Source of the DNA: Elioraea rosea
GTDB lineage: Bacteria; Pseudomonadota; Alphaproteobacteria; Acetobacterales; Acetobacteraceae
NCBI RefSeq assembly: GCF_007644105.1
Contig: NZ_VFAC01000001.1
Location: 124,001-188,000 of the forward strand
DNA length: 64,000 nt
Direction: 5' to 3'
Shown here: piece after piece, positions 8,297 to 17,331 of the stretch
Numbering within the stretch: position 1 is the stretch's first letter
Layout: each line of letters opens with the position of its first letter
Notes under the pieces: model-generated
The model's input: the letters and a program-made list of their open reading frames with translations, nothing else
What the model was told of the DNA's origin: nothing
Database searches by the model: none
Program-made: the position numbers and the translations under genes

Positions 8297-10239
8297 GCTG
8301 TCCTGTCGCGGGTGGTGAAGAGGGCGGGAAGGAAGGCCATCATCGCGAGCGTACCGAAGCCGAGGGCGAGGCGGATTTCCTGCGGCAGCATGTGGCCGAA
8401 GGCGACGAGGGCGCCCATGGCAACGGCGAGTGCGGCGGCCCACAGGGCAAGCGGCGCGCGCAGGTGACGCGCGAAGCCGGCGCCGATCAAAGCGAGCGCT
8501 GCAGCGAGAAGCAGCGTTTCCTCGACGATCGTCAGGATGCTTCCGCGCAGCATCACGCCCTGGTCATAGATGAAGGCATAACCGACGACGAAGCCAGCAA
8601 GCGCGAAGCGGAGCGCGTGCAACCCTGTCGCGAGCGGGTTCGCGCCCGCAATGGCCGCTGCGGCGTAGGAAGCCACGGCCACGGGCGGCGTCGCATCGGC
8701 GAGCACGGCGAAATAGAACATGAAGAGGTGCGCCGAGAGCAGATCGACGCCGAACTCGCGCAGGATAGGCGAGCCGAGCGCGGCGGTAATGATGTAGGCG
8801 GGCGTTGTCGGCACGCCCATGCCGAGCACGAGCGCCGTGATCATCAGCAGGATGCAGAGCAGCGCGAGGCTTCCCCCTGCAAGACCCTTCACGATGCCAC
8901 CGAAGGCGACGACGAGGCCGGTGACGGTCAGCGCCGAGGTGATCACGCCCGCGCCGGCGACGGCGACCGCAAGCAGGGCCATGGTGGCCGCGGCGCTGGT
9001 GAGCGTGTCGATGACCGTGCGCAGGCTCATCCGCGTCCGCGACGTCAGTGCGGCCGCGATGACCGAGGCGACGATCGCGGCGAAGGCAGCGAAATTGCCG
9101 GACCAGCGCTCCATCAGAAACCACACGAGGACGCCGATCGGGATGACGAGGTGCGCATCCGCCGCCACCTCGCGCCAGGTCGGCACCTCGTCGTCTGCCA
9201 TCGCGGCGAGCCCCAGGCGCTTGGCCTCGAAATGCACGGAGACGAAGATCGCGAAGTAGTAGAGCACCGCGCCGAGCGCCGCGGCGACGATGATGTCGCC
9301 GTACGGGATCTGCGTGATCTCGCTCATCACGAAGGCCGCCGCACCCATCACCGGGGGCATCAGCGCCCCGCCCGTGCTCGCCGCCGCCTCGACGCCGCCG
9401 GCGACGGCGGGGCGGTAGCCGAGGCGCTTCATCATCGGGATGGTGATCGCCCCGGTCGTGACGACGTTCGAGACGGTCGAGCCGCTCATCGTTCCGAACA
9501 GGCCCGAGGTGATGACCGCGACCTTGGCAGGCCCGCCCGCATAGCGCCCGGCGACCGCGCTGCCGAAGGTGGAGAACAGCCGCCCCGTCCCCGAGCCCTG
9601 CACGAAGGAGCCGAACAGGATGAACATCGCGATGGTCGAGGCGACGATCCCGGTCAGCGGCCCGTAGATGCCCCCGACGATGGGGACGATGTAGCTCGTC
9701 TCGACGATGGCGGGGATGTCGAAAGGCCGGGTGTTGAAGATGCCCGGCATCCACTGACCGAAATACATGTAGGCGAGGCTCACCAGGACGATCACCGCCA
9801 GCACGGGCGCCACGGCGCGGCGGATGGCCTCGAGCAGGAGCAGCATCATTCCGAGACCAAGCCAGAATTGCAGCCCCGTCAGCGGATCGATGAACTCCAT
9901 CCGCGCATTGATCTCCTGCGCGTGGATGAGGATGTAGAGGCTTGGCGCGACGCAGGCGATGGCGAGCACCCAGTCGAGCACGCTCGGCCGGTTCGCCGGG
10001 CTGCTGCCTGGCCGCGCGGGGTAGAGCAGGAACACGAGCGGCATGAGCGAGGCGAGATGGAAGCCGCGCATCTCGAGCGGATCGGGCACCCCGAGGATCG
10101 CGCGCACCCAGTTGCCGATGCCGAGCGTGCGCGCGAGCAGTTCCATCGCGCTCGCGCCGCCGAGCCAGAGATGGCCGAACGCGACGAGCGCGGCATAGCC
10201 CATGACGAGGACCCCGATGGGGCCCGTGAGCGTGCGCAT
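8293..10239 (-). CDS. TRAP transporter fused permease subunit (4TM/12TM, TAXI type)
   Basis: A 648-residue inner-membrane protein that joins the small (DctQ-like) and large (DctM-like) TRAP permease subunits in one chain, as is usual for TAXI-type TRAP systems. There are about 16 hydrophobic segments. Conserved stretches include GPLTGIVASTIAMFILFGSFVQGSGTG-type sequence, GLFGTMSGSTVSNVVTTGAITIP, ASTGGALMPPVMGAAAFVM and LGMGVPTTPAYI. It drives sodium- or proton-coupled uptake of an organic acid delivered by the binding protein encoded just upstream. It is the middle gene of a leftward operon: the TAXI binding protein is 62 bases upstream behind a strong stem-loop, and the downstream enolase-family gene overlaps by four bases. 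Confidence 0.95.
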   Translation of the reverse strand: MRTLTGPIGVLVMGYAALVAFGHLWLGGASAMELLARTLGIGNWVRAILGVPDPLEMRGFHLASLMPLVFLLYPARPGSSPANRPSVLDWVLAIACVAPSLYILIHAQEINARMEFIDPLTGLQFWLGLGMMLLLLEAIRRAVAPVLAVIVLVSLAYMYFGQWMPGIFNTRPFDIPAIVETSYIVPIVGGIYGPLTGIVASTIAMFILFGSFVQGSGTGRLFSTFGSAVAGRYAGGPAKVAVITSGLFGTMSGSTVSNVVTTGAITIPMMKRLGYRPAVAGGVEAAASTGGALMPPVMGAAAFVMSEITQIPYGDIIVAAALGAVLYYFAIFVSVHFEAKRLGLAAMADDEVPTWREVAADAHLVIPIGVLVWFLMERWSGNFAAFAAIVASVIAAALTSRTRMSLRTVIDTLTSAAATMALLAVAVAGAGVITSALTVTGLVVAFGGIVKGLAGGSLALLCILLMITALVLGMGVPTTPAYIITAALGSPILREFGVDLLSAHLFMFYFAVLADATPPVAVASYAAAAIAGANPLATGLHALRFALAGFVVGYAFIYDQGVMLRGSILTIVEETLLLAAALALIGAGFARHLRAPLALWAAALAVAMGALVAFGHMLPQEIRLALGFGTLAMMAFLPALFTTRDRTA

Positions 10240-10270
10240 CCCTGGCGACGACCGTCAGGCGTGGCGGAAC

Positions 10271-10294
10271 GGGGCGGGGCGAAACCCCCGCCCC
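10271..10294 (-). other. Intercistronic stem-loop between TAXI binding protein and TRAP permease
   Basis: A perfect 9-bp GC-only inverted repeat pairs 10271-10279 with 10286-10294 around a 6-base loop. It lies in the 62-base gap between the binding-protein stop (10302) and the permease start (10239). There is no T-run, so partial attenuation or 3'-end protection of the binding-protein mRNA is more likely than full termination. Confidence 0.5.
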
Positions 10295-10301
10295 TGCCGC
10301 G

Positions 10302-11288
10302 TCACATCGTGCAGCCGGCTTCGGCGAAGGCCCGCTTCGCGCCCGGATGGATCGGCGCGCCGGGGTACTTGCACGCGACTGCGGGGTTGAAGGCGGCCAT
10401 GCTCGGGTGGATCGCGCCGAGCCTGTCCTTGTTCTGGATGAAGGTGCGGACCATCCGGTACACCGCCTCGTCCGGCAGGGTGGTCGGGACAACGAGCACC
10501 GTGTCCATCGTCGTCACCGGGATCTCGGCCGTCTGCATCGGCGCCGGATAGGTTCCCTGCGGGATCGTTCCCTGGCTGAAGCCGTAGGTCTGGCTGAGAT
10601 GGTCGCGCACGTCCTGCGGGAAGGCGACGAGCGCGCCTTCGCGGCGGCTGCGCTGGATCTCGTTCACCATCGCCGCGGGCCGCGCGAGCGCGACGTAGAC
10701 GTAGTCGACCTGGCCGTCGATGAACGCGGCGGCGATGTCGCTGTAGCTGCCCTGAACGACGCGGCCGCCATCGCCGCGGATCTTGTCGAAGCTCGTGCCG
10801 AGATGGCGCAGGATGTAGATCAGCGTCAGCGTGTCCGACGAGGTCGATTGCGGCGCGCCGAGCCGCAGGCCCTGCATCGTCAGGATCGACTTCATGTCGG
10901 TCGGGCCACCATCGCCGCGGCGGATGAAGTGGTGCTCCGTCGGCGAGTAGCCGACGCCGATATGGGCGATCTTGTCGTGCGGCGCACGATAGGGCTCGCC
11001 GCCCTTGACGGCCGTCGAGACGAGGAAGTCTAGGCCGAATCCGATCTGGCTCACGCCGTTCTGGACGCGAGTCGGGTTGCCGAGGCCGCCGCCCGGAACC
11101 ACGCGGATCGTCAGGCCCGGATTGTTCTCCTGGATCATCGCCGACAGGCCGGTCGCCATCGTGTACCAGCCGCCGCCGAGCGCGCCGGCGACCATCTCGT
11201 AGGTCTGCGCTGATGCCGCGCCCGTGAGGCCAAGGACACCGACGGCGCCGGCCAGAAGGCCGCGCCGCATGATTGAACCGAAGCCCAT
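10302..11288 (-). CDS. TAXI family TRAP transporter solute-binding protein
   Basis: A 328-residue periplasmic binding protein with signal peptide (RRGLLAGAVGVLGLTGAASA). TAXI features are GALGGGWYTMATGLSAMI, VPGGGLGNPTRVQ, the HIGVGYSP stretch and DIAAAFIDGQVDYVY, the segment that usually counts how the ligand site is shaped. I chose the ATG at 11288, eight bases after GGGGAG; Mets at 11309 and 11270 are alternatives. It is the first gene of the leftward TRAP operon and supplies ligand to the fused permease. Family knowledge suggests glutamate, other dicarboxylates or related acids; the specific ligand is not predictable. Confidence 0.92.
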   Translation of the reverse strand: MGFGSIMRRGLLAGAVGVLGLTGAASAQTYEMVAGALGGGWYTMATGLSAMIQENNPGLTIRVVPGGGLGNPTRVQNGVSQIGFGLDFLVSTAVKGGEPYRAPHDKIAHIGVGYSPTEHHFIRRGDGGPTDMKSILTMQGLRLGAPQSTSSDTLTLIYILRHLGTSFDKIRGDGGRVVQGSYSDIAAAFIDGQVDYVYVALARPAAMVNEIQRSRREGALVAFPQDVRDHLSQTYGFSQGTIPQGTYPAPMQTAEIPVTTMDTVLVVPTTLPDEAVYRMVRTFIQNKDRLGAIHPSMAAFNPAVACKYPGAPIHPGAKRAFAEAGCTM

Positions 11289-11432
11289 CGCATCGCTCCC
11301 CGTCCGCATGAACCCTCACAGCATGATGAGCCCGCGCCGCACGCTTGTCACGTCCCGATGGCGCATCGTTTGATGCGTCGCAACGCTCCCGCCTCCCCCA
11401 CTGCGGAGGATGCGTGCGCCAGGGAGAACGGA

Positions 11433-14105
11433 ATGCCGGGACCTGTCGACGACACGCGGCCGCTGCCGCCGTGGCATGCGATGCCGATCGGCGATGCTCT
11501 CGCGCGGCTCCACGTCGCCGAGAGCGGGCTTGCTACCGCTGAAGCCGCTGAACGGCTGCGCAGCGAGGGGCCGAACAGCCTCACCGCGGCGCCGGGGCGC
11601 TCGGCCTTCGCACGCCTTGCCAGCCAGTTCGCCAACCTGCTGATCGTCGTGCTGATTGCCGCCGCAGCCATCGCCGCGGCCGTGGGCGACCTGAAGGACG
11701 CAGGCGTCATCCTGCTCGTCGTCATCGTGAATGCCGCCATCGGCTACGTCCAGGAGGGCCGCGCCGAGCGCGCGCTTGCGGCGATCTCCTCGATGCTTGC
11801 GCCCCAGGCCACCGTGCTGCGCGACGGGCGTCGCAACACGGTTCCCGCCGAGCAAATCGTCCCCGGCGACGTCGTCGTTCTCGAGCCTGGCGACAGCGTG
11901 CCGGCCGACCTCAGGCTGATCGAGGCACGCTCCCTCTCGATCGAGGAAGCGGCGCTGACAGGGGAATCGGTTCCTGCCTCGAAATCGACCGGGCCCGTGG
12001 CGGCCGAGGCCCCGCTCGGAGACCGTGCGTCCCTCGCCTTCGCCGGAACGATCGTCGCCGCCGGCGCCGGGCTCGGGCTCGTCGTCGCGACGGGCGACCG
12101 GACGGAGGTCGGTCGCATCGGCACCGCCATGCGCCAGACCGCCGCCCCGACGACCCCGCTCGTCCGCCGCATGGCGGAGTTCGCCCGGCGGTTGACGGCG
12201 ACCATGCTTGCCGTCGGCCTCGCAGCCTTCGCATGGGGCGTGTGGGTGATCGGCATCCCGCCCGCGGAGATGGCGTTCGCATCCGTCGCGCTCTTCGTCG
12301 CCGCGATCCCGGAGGGGCTGCCGACCATCCTCACCGTCACGCTCGCGATCGGCGTGCAGCGCATGGCCGCTCGCCGCGCGATCGTCCGCCGCCTGCCCGC
12401 AGTCGAGGCGCTCGGCAGCATCGACACGATCTGCACCGACAAGACAGGCACGCTGACGGCAAATGTCATGACCGTGCGCGCCCTCGTCACGCCGGAGGCG
12501 CGCTTCGGCGTGACGGGAGACGGCTACGCCCCACGCGGGGCGATCGAGGACGGATCGGGCCGCGAGGTGACGTTCGAGCTGCCCGACGGCGTCTCGCGCC
12601 TCGCCCGCGCCGCCGCGCTCTGCAACGACGCAGCGCTCGAGCACCGCGACGGCCAGTGGTTCGTCGCGGGCGACCCGATGGAGGGTGCGCTTCTCGCCTT
12701 CGCGGGAAAGGCAGGCGTGGAGGGAGCGCGAGCCGCCTGGCCGAGGCGCGACGCCATTCCCTTCGACCCCGCGCACCGCTTCATGGCGACGCTTCACCAT
12801 GACGGATCGGGCGAGGCCTTCCTCGTCCTCAAGGGCGCGCCCGAGGCGGTGCTCGCCCGCTGCGACGACACGCCGGCCGACATCGAGGCGACGGTCGCGT
12901 CCCTCGCCGCCGACGGCATGCGCGTCATCGCCTTCGCCGAGCGCCGCCTGCCGGAACGCACCGCCGCGCTGGCGATGGACGATGTCACGGGAGGGCTCGG
13001 CTTCCTCGGGCTCTGCGGGCTGATCGACCCGCCCAGGCCTGAGGTTTTCGATGCGGTGGCGGAATGCCGCGCCGCAGGCATCACGGTGAAGATGATCACC
13101 GGCGACCATCCTGAGACGGCTGCGGCGATCGCCCGCGCGGTCGGGATCGCCGACGCGCCGCGCGCGATCGCGGGTGCTGCGTTCGAGGCGCTTGCCGAGG
13201 CGGACAGGCCGGCCGCCGCGGCGGGGCACGACGTGTTCGCGCGGGTGAGCCCGCTCGGCAAGCTCGCCCTCGTCGAGGCGCTTCAGGCCAGGGGCCACAC
13301 GGTGGCGATGACAGGCGACGGCGTGAACGATGCGGTTGCGCTCAAGCGCGCCGATGTGGGCGTTGCCATGGGCCGGGGCGGAACCGAGGCGGCCCGACAG
13401 GCGGCGCAGATCGTTCTGGCAGACGACAATTTCGCCACCATCGCGGCAGCGACCCGCGAAGGCCGCCACATCTACGACAACCTCAGGAAGGCGATCCTGT
13501 TCCTGTTGCCTGTCAATGGCGGGGAATGCCTCGCGGTGCTGCTTGCGATCGTCCTCGGCGTGGCAATGCCGATCACGCCGCTGCAGATCCTCTGGGTGAA
13601 CATGGTCTCCTCCGCGCTGCTCGCGTTGAGCCTCGCCTTCGAGCCGGAGGAGCCCGACGTGATGACCCGCCCGCCGCGGCCGCGCGGCGAAGCGCTGCTC
13701 GACCGGTTCCTGGTCTGGCGCGTCGCGCTCGTCTCGGCGCTGTTCCTCGCGGGCATCTACGCGATGTTCCACGGCATGCTCGCCGCCGGCGCGAGCCTCG
13801 AGACGGCGCGCACGGCCGCGGTGTGCGCGCTCGTCGCGATGGAGACCTGGTATCTCTTCTCCGTGCGGTTCCTGCGCGCGCCCTCGCTCACGCTCAGACG
13901 CGCCTTCGGCACCCGCGCGGTGTGGCTGTCGCTCGCCGGCGTATTGGTCTCGCAGGCGGCCTTCGTGTGGGCGCCGCCGCTTCAGGCGCTGTTCGACACG
14001 CGAAGCCTCGATCTCGTCACGCTCGTCCTCGCGGCGGTTCTCGGTGCGACGGTGTTCCTGCTTCTCGAGCTCGAGAAGGCGCTGTTGCGCAGGAGGCGCG
14101 CCTGA
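11433..14105 (+). CDS. Cation-transporting P-type ATPase (P2 type, calcium-pump-like)
   Basis: An 890-residue membrane pump. In order it has an N-terminal cation-ATPase domain, two transmembrane helices, an actuator domain with ALTGESVPASKS (about residue 175), the AIPEGLPTILTVTLAIGVQRMA helix pair, the phosphorylation motif CTDKTGTLT (Asp about residue 336), a nucleotide-binding domain, and the hinge GDGVNDAVALKRADVGVAMG (about residue 628), followed by C-terminal helices. The PEGLP motif in the fourth helix is that of calcium and other P2-type pumps, not heavy-metal P1B pumps. I chose the ATG at 11433 behind a GGGAG site; Mets at 11358 and 11373 lack one. It stands alone between two leftward transcripts, so the ion (Ca2+, Na+ or K+) cannot be fixed by context. 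Confidence 0.93.
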   Translation: MPGPVDDTRPLPPWHAMPIGDALARLHVAESGLATAEAAERLRSEGPNSLTAAPGRSAFARLASQFANLLIVVLIAAAAIAAAVGDLKDAGVILLVVIVNAAIGYVQEGRAERALAAISSMLAPQATVLRDGRRNTVPAEQIVPGDVVVLEPGDSVPADLRLIEARSLSIEEAALTGESVPASKSTGPVAAEAPLGDRASLAFAGTIVAAGAGLGLVVATGDRTEVGRIGTAMRQTAAPTTPLVRRMAEFARRLTATMLAVGLAAFAWGVWVIGIPPAEMAFASVALFVAAIPEGLPTILTVTLAIGVQRMAARRAIVRRLPAVEALGSIDTICTDKTGTLTANVMTVRALVTPEARFGVTGDGYAPRGAIEDGSGREVTFELPDGVSRLARAAALCNDAALEHRDGQWFVAGDPMEGALLAFAGKAGVEGARAAWPRRDAIPFDPAHRFMATLHHDGSGEAFLVLKGAPEAVLARCDDTPADIEATVASLAADGMRVIAFAERRLPERTAALAMDDVTGGLGFLGLCGLIDPPRPEVFDAVAECRAAGITVKMITGDHPETAAAIARAVGIADAPRAIAGAAFEALAEADRPAAAAGHDVFARVSPLGKLALVEALQARGHTVAMTGDGVNDAVALKRADVGVAMGRGGTEAARQAAQIVLADDNFATIAAATREGRHIYDNLRKAILFLLPVNGGECLAVLLAIVLGVAMPITPLQILWVNMVSSALLALSLAFEPEEPDVMTRPPRPRGEALLDRFLVWRVALVSALFLAGIYAMFHGMLAAGASLETARTAAVCALVAMETWYLFSVRFLRAPSLTLRRAFGTRAVWLSLAGVLVSQAAFVWAPPLQALFDTRSLDLVTLVLAAVLGATVFLLLELEKALLRRRRA

Positions 14106-14112
14106 TCCCTGC

Positions 14113-14865
14113 TCAGGCCGTCCTGCCGCCGTCGATCGGCAACAGGATGCCGGTGACAAAGGCGGAGGCCGGGTCGGCAAGCCACACCGCGGCGTTGGCG
14201 ATGTCTGCCGGCGTGCTCATCCGCCCGAGCGGGATGGTGGAGAGGAAGCGTGCGCGATTCTCTGGCGTATCGGGCATGCCCATGAAGTCCTCGAGCATTG
14301 CCGTGGCGCCGATCACGGGGCAGATCGAGTTCACCCGGATGTTGTCGGGCGCGAGTTCCTGCGCCATCGCGAGCGTGATCGTGTTCACCGCACCCTTCGA
14401 GCCGTTGTACCAGGTGAGCCCCGGCCGGGGCCGGATGCCGGCGGTCGAGCCGACATTGATGATCGACCCGCCCCGCCCCTGCTTGCGCAGCAGCGGCACC
14501 GAGGCCCGCGTCATCCAGTAGATGCTCTTGACGTTGACGGCATAGACACGGTCGAACTCCGCCTCCGTCACCTCGAGAAGTGGCTTGTTCCGATGCGTCG
14601 TTCCGGCGTTGTTCACCACGATGTCGAGCCCGCCGAAGGCAGAAACCGCGCGCGCGACCATCGCCTCGCAATCGCCGCCGCTGCTGACATCGCCGCCGAT
14701 GGCCACCGCCGTCGGCCCCAGCGCGGCGGCGACGCTGCGCGCCCCCTGTTCGTTCATGTCTGCCACGATCACGCGCGCGCCTTCCGCGACATAGGCCTGG
14801 GCGATGCCCGCGCCGAAGCCCGATGCCGCCCCCGTGACGATGGCGACCTTACCCTCGAGACGCAT
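14113..14865 (-). CDS. SDR family NAD(P)-dependent oxidoreductase
   Basis: A classical short-chain dehydrogenase of 250 residues, the normal length. The cofactor motif TGAASGFG is at 11-18, with Asp36 after the second strand favouring NAD over NADP. NNAG is at 85-88, catalytic Ser140, Tyr153 and Lys157 (YNGSK). The C-terminal FVTGILLPIDGG is typical. It probably oxidises a secondary alcohol or reduces a ketone; the substrate is unknown. The gene is convergent with the ATPase gene (7-base gap) and is transcribed alone. Confidence 0.93.
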   Translation of the reverse strand: MRLEGKVAIVTGAASGFGAGIAQAYVAEGARVIVADMNEQGARSVAAALGPTAVAIGGDVSSGGDCEAMVARAVSAFGGLDIVVNNAGTTHRNKPLLEVTEAEFDRVYAVNVKSIYWMTRASVPLLRKQGRGGSIINVGSTAGIRPRPGLTWYNGSKGAVNTITLAMAQELAPDNIRVNSICPVIGATAMLEDFMGMPDTPENRARFLSTIPLGRMSTPADIANAAVWLADPASAFVTGILLPIDGGRTA

Positions 14866-15044
14866 CGCTTCGCTCCCCGCCCTGTTTCGCTTTCTGCGGC
14901 CAGGACGCTAAAGCGCGTAGGGCAGGTGCAGCAAGGCCTTGGCGGAAGGCGGTCTTCGGGCTAGGGAATCACGGGAAGCGGCGAGAACGGCCGCGCTCGA
15001 GGAACGGCGTGTTCCGCCGTGGAAAGCAAAGGGAGAACGACGAG

Positions 15045-16364
15045 ATGCGTCTCACACGCCGCGCCGCGCTTCAGGCCGCTGCCGCCGCCCCGCTCGCTTC
15101 GCCATTCATCCTGCCGCGCAACGCGGTTGCGCAGCAGAAGCCGAGCGAGCTTCGCCTCGGCATCTCCACCTTCCTCTCCGGCCCCGCCTCCGTGTTCGGC
15201 GTGCCCGGCCGCAACGCGGCCGATTTGATCATCGAGCAGTTCAACAGCTCGGGCGGCATTGGCGGGGTGCCCCTGCGCAGCGTCGTGATCGACGAGGCCC
15301 CCGGCGTCGACTTCCTGCTCGGCGAATGCCGCCGTCTCGCCCAGAACGAGGGCGTGGACATGATGCTCGCCTCGATCTCCTCGGGCTCGTGCCTCGCCGT
15401 CGCGCCACTCGCCGAGCAGCTTCGCATGCCGACGATCCTATGGGATTGCGGCACGCAGCGAATCTTCGAGGAGAACAGCTACCGCTACTCCGTGCGCACG
15501 CAGGCGAACGCGGTGCCGGAGATCGTCGCGCCGCTTCTCTACCTCATGCGCGTGAAGCCCGATTTCCGCACCCTCGCCGTCGTCAACCAGGACTATGCCT
15601 GGGGCCGCGATTCCTGGGCGATCTGGAAGGCGGCGATGGACGCGATCAAGCCGGGGGTGCGCGTCGTGGCCGAGCTTTTCCCCCGCTTCGGCGCGACCGA
15701 CTTCTCGACCGAGATCACCCGCCTGCAGGCCCTGCGGCCGGACGTGATCCTGTCGACGAGCTGGGGCGGCGAGCTCGACACCTTCGTCCGCCAGGCGGCG
15801 GAGCGGCGCCTCTTCGAGCGCTCGACCTTTGTCCTGCCTCTGGCGGAGAGCTCGCTCGAGCGCGTCGGCAGGACGCTGCCCGAGGGCGTCATCGTGGGCG
15901 CGCGCGGCGACCACTGGTTCCTGCACCCCACGGCGCGCGACGGCGAGCTCCTGAAGAACTTCACCCAGTCCTATCGCCAGCGCTTCAACCTCTACCCGAT
16001 CTACCCGACCTTCCACATGGCGCAGGCGCTCTATGGCATGAAGGCAGGCTACGAGAAGGCGATCGCCGCGAATGGCGGCAGCTGGCCCTCGCGCGAGCAG
16101 GTGATGGATACGATGCGCGGCCTCGAGTTCCAGCACCTGACGGGAACGATGAAGATCCGCGATGACGGCCAGGGCCTCGAGCCGATGCTGATGGGTGTCA
16201 CCCGCCATGTCGAGGCATACAACTTCCCGGTGCTCGACCAGATGATCCTCTATCCGCCCGATCTGACGATGAACCCGACCGGCACGAAGGGGCTCGACTG
16301 GGTGCGCCTGCTGACCCCGGCGGCCGTGCAGCGCGCGCCGGCGCCCATCGCCTACCGCGCCTGA
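15045..16364 (+). CDS. Branched-chain amino-acid-type ABC transporter substrate-binding protein
   Basis: A 439-residue type I periplasmic binding protein (LivK/Peripla_BP_6 class). The N-terminus (MRLTRRAALQAAAAAPLASP) is a long twin-arginine-like signal ending near AVAQ. Family features are LRLGISTFLSGPASVFG, IIEQFNSSGGIGGVP, LRSVVIDEAPG and YAWGRDSWAIWKAAM. The ATG at 15045 follows GGGAG ten bases upstream. It heads a five-gene transport operon ending at 19709 and delivers ligand to the permease pair. The long C-terminal part resembles amide- or urea-type binding proteins, so the ligand need not be a branched-chain amino acid. Confidence 0.92.
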   Translation: MRLTRRAALQAAAAAPLASPFILPRNAVAQQKPSELRLGISTFLSGPASVFGVPGRNAADLIIEQFNSSGGIGGVPLRSVVIDEAPGVDFLLGECRRLAQNEGVDMMLASISSGSCLAVAPLAEQLRMPTILWDCGTQRIFEENSYRYSVRTQANAVPEIVAPLLYLMRVKPDFRTLAVVNQDYAWGRDSWAIWKAAMDAIKPGVRVVAELFPRFGATDFSTEITRLQALRPDVILSTSWGGELDTFVRQAAERRLFERSTFVLPLAESSLERVGRTLPEGVIVGARGDHWFLHPTARDGELLKNFTQSYRQRFNLYPIYPTFHMAQALYGMKAGYEKAIAANGGSWPSREQVMDTMRGLEFQHLTGTMKIRDDGQGLEPMLMGVTRHVEAYNFPVLDQMILYPPDLTMNPTGTKGLDWVRLLTPAAVQRAPAPIAYRA

Positions 16365-16393
16365 CCGTGCGGCCGGGCATTCCGACACCGGAG

Positions 16394-16420
16394 CGGGGGG
16401 GCAGCGATGCCCCCCCGTTT
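16394..16420 (+). other. Terminator-like stem-loop between binding protein and permease genes
   Basis: A perfect 10-bp stem pairs 16394-16403 with 16408-16417 around a GCGA tetraloop and is followed by TTT. It sits 30 bases after the binding-protein stop and 11 bases before the permease GTG. This has the form of an attenuator that would make binding protein more abundant than the membrane and ATPase subunits. Confidence 0.65.
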
Positions 16421-16428
16421 GCCGTGCC

Positions 16429-17331
16429 GTGACGCTCCTTCTTCTCCTCGCCGTCCTCGACGGCCTGGCCTACGCCGCGCTCGTCTTCATGGTGGCGGTC
16501 GGGCTCACGCTGGTGTTCGGCGTGCTGCGCGTGCTCAACGTCGCGCACGGCTCCTTCTTCGCGATCGGCGCCTATGTGGCGGCGACGCTCGGCACGGCTG
16601 CGGCGGCCACGGCCGCTGCACCGGTGCTGGCCCTACCCGTCCTGCTGATCGCTGCCATCCTCGTCGGCGGCGTGCTCGGGCCGCTCGTCGAGAAGCTGCT
16701 TCTGTCACGAATCTACGTGAAGGACCACGTGCTCCAGCTCCTGGTCACCTTCGCGCTCTTCATGATCCTCGAGGACGTGCAGAAGCTGATCTGGGGCGTG
16801 CAGCCGATCTTCCAAGATGCCGCGGTGAAGGCGCTCGGGCCGGTCGAGGTCGGCGACATCGTCTACACGCGCTACCAGCTCTTCCTGCTTCCCGGCGTTG
16901 CGGCGACGACGCTGGTCGGGCTCATGTGGTTCCTCCGCCGCACGTTGACCGGGCGCGTCATCGTCGCCGTGACGCAGGACCGCGAGGCTGCGACGGCGAT
17001 GGGCATCGACGCGCAGCGCGTCTACCTGCTCACCTTCACCTTCGGCACGATGCTCGCCGCCCTCGGCGGGGCGCTGGCCTCGCCGACGTCGAGCCTGGTT
17101 CCGGGCGTCGGCGTCAACATGATCGTGCTGTCCTTCGCGGTGGTGGCGACCGCAGGCCTCGGGCAGATCGAGGGCGCTGCACTCACGGCCCTGCTGATCG
17201 GGCTCGGCCGTTCGGTCGCGGTGTATTTCGCGCCGGAGTTCGAGGTGGTGATCCCCTACATCATCATGGTTCTGGTGCTGCTGGTGCGGCCCTACGGCAT
17301 CTTCGGCTCGCCGGAGCTCAGGCGCGTATGA
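16429..17331 (+). CDS. livH: Branched-chain amino-acid-type ABC transporter permease (LivH type)
   Basis: A 300-residue inner-membrane permease with about eight helices. Family markers are AVGLTLVFGVLRVLNVAHGSFFAIGAY in the first helices and the conserved cytoplasmic AVTQDREAATAMGID loop that contacts the ATPases. The start is a GTG with no clear Shine-Dalgarno sequence, directly downstream of a strong stem-loop; this fits low or coupled translation. The stop overlaps the start of the next permease (ATGA). The symbol is given by family; the ligand is not known. Confidence 0.92.
   Translation: MTLLLLLAVLDGLAYAALVFMVAVGLTLVFGVLRVLNVAHGSFFAIGAYVAATLGTAAAATAAAPVLALPVLLIAAILVGGVLGPLVEKLLLSRIYVKDHVLQLLVTFALFMILEDVQKLIWGVQPIFQDAAVKALGPVEVGDIVYTRYQLFLLPGVAATTLVGLMWFLRRTLTGRVIVAVTQDREAATAMGIDAQRVYLLTFTFGTMLAALGGALASPTSSLVPGVGVNMIVLSFAVVATAGLGQIEGAALTALLIGLGRSVAVYFAPEFEVVIPYIIMVLVLLVRPYGIFGSPELRRV

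Noticed and set aside
11316-14180. A 954-codon open frame on the - strand
   Set aside because: It is the antisense shadow of the P-type ATPase gene, whose catalytic motifs are all in the + frame.
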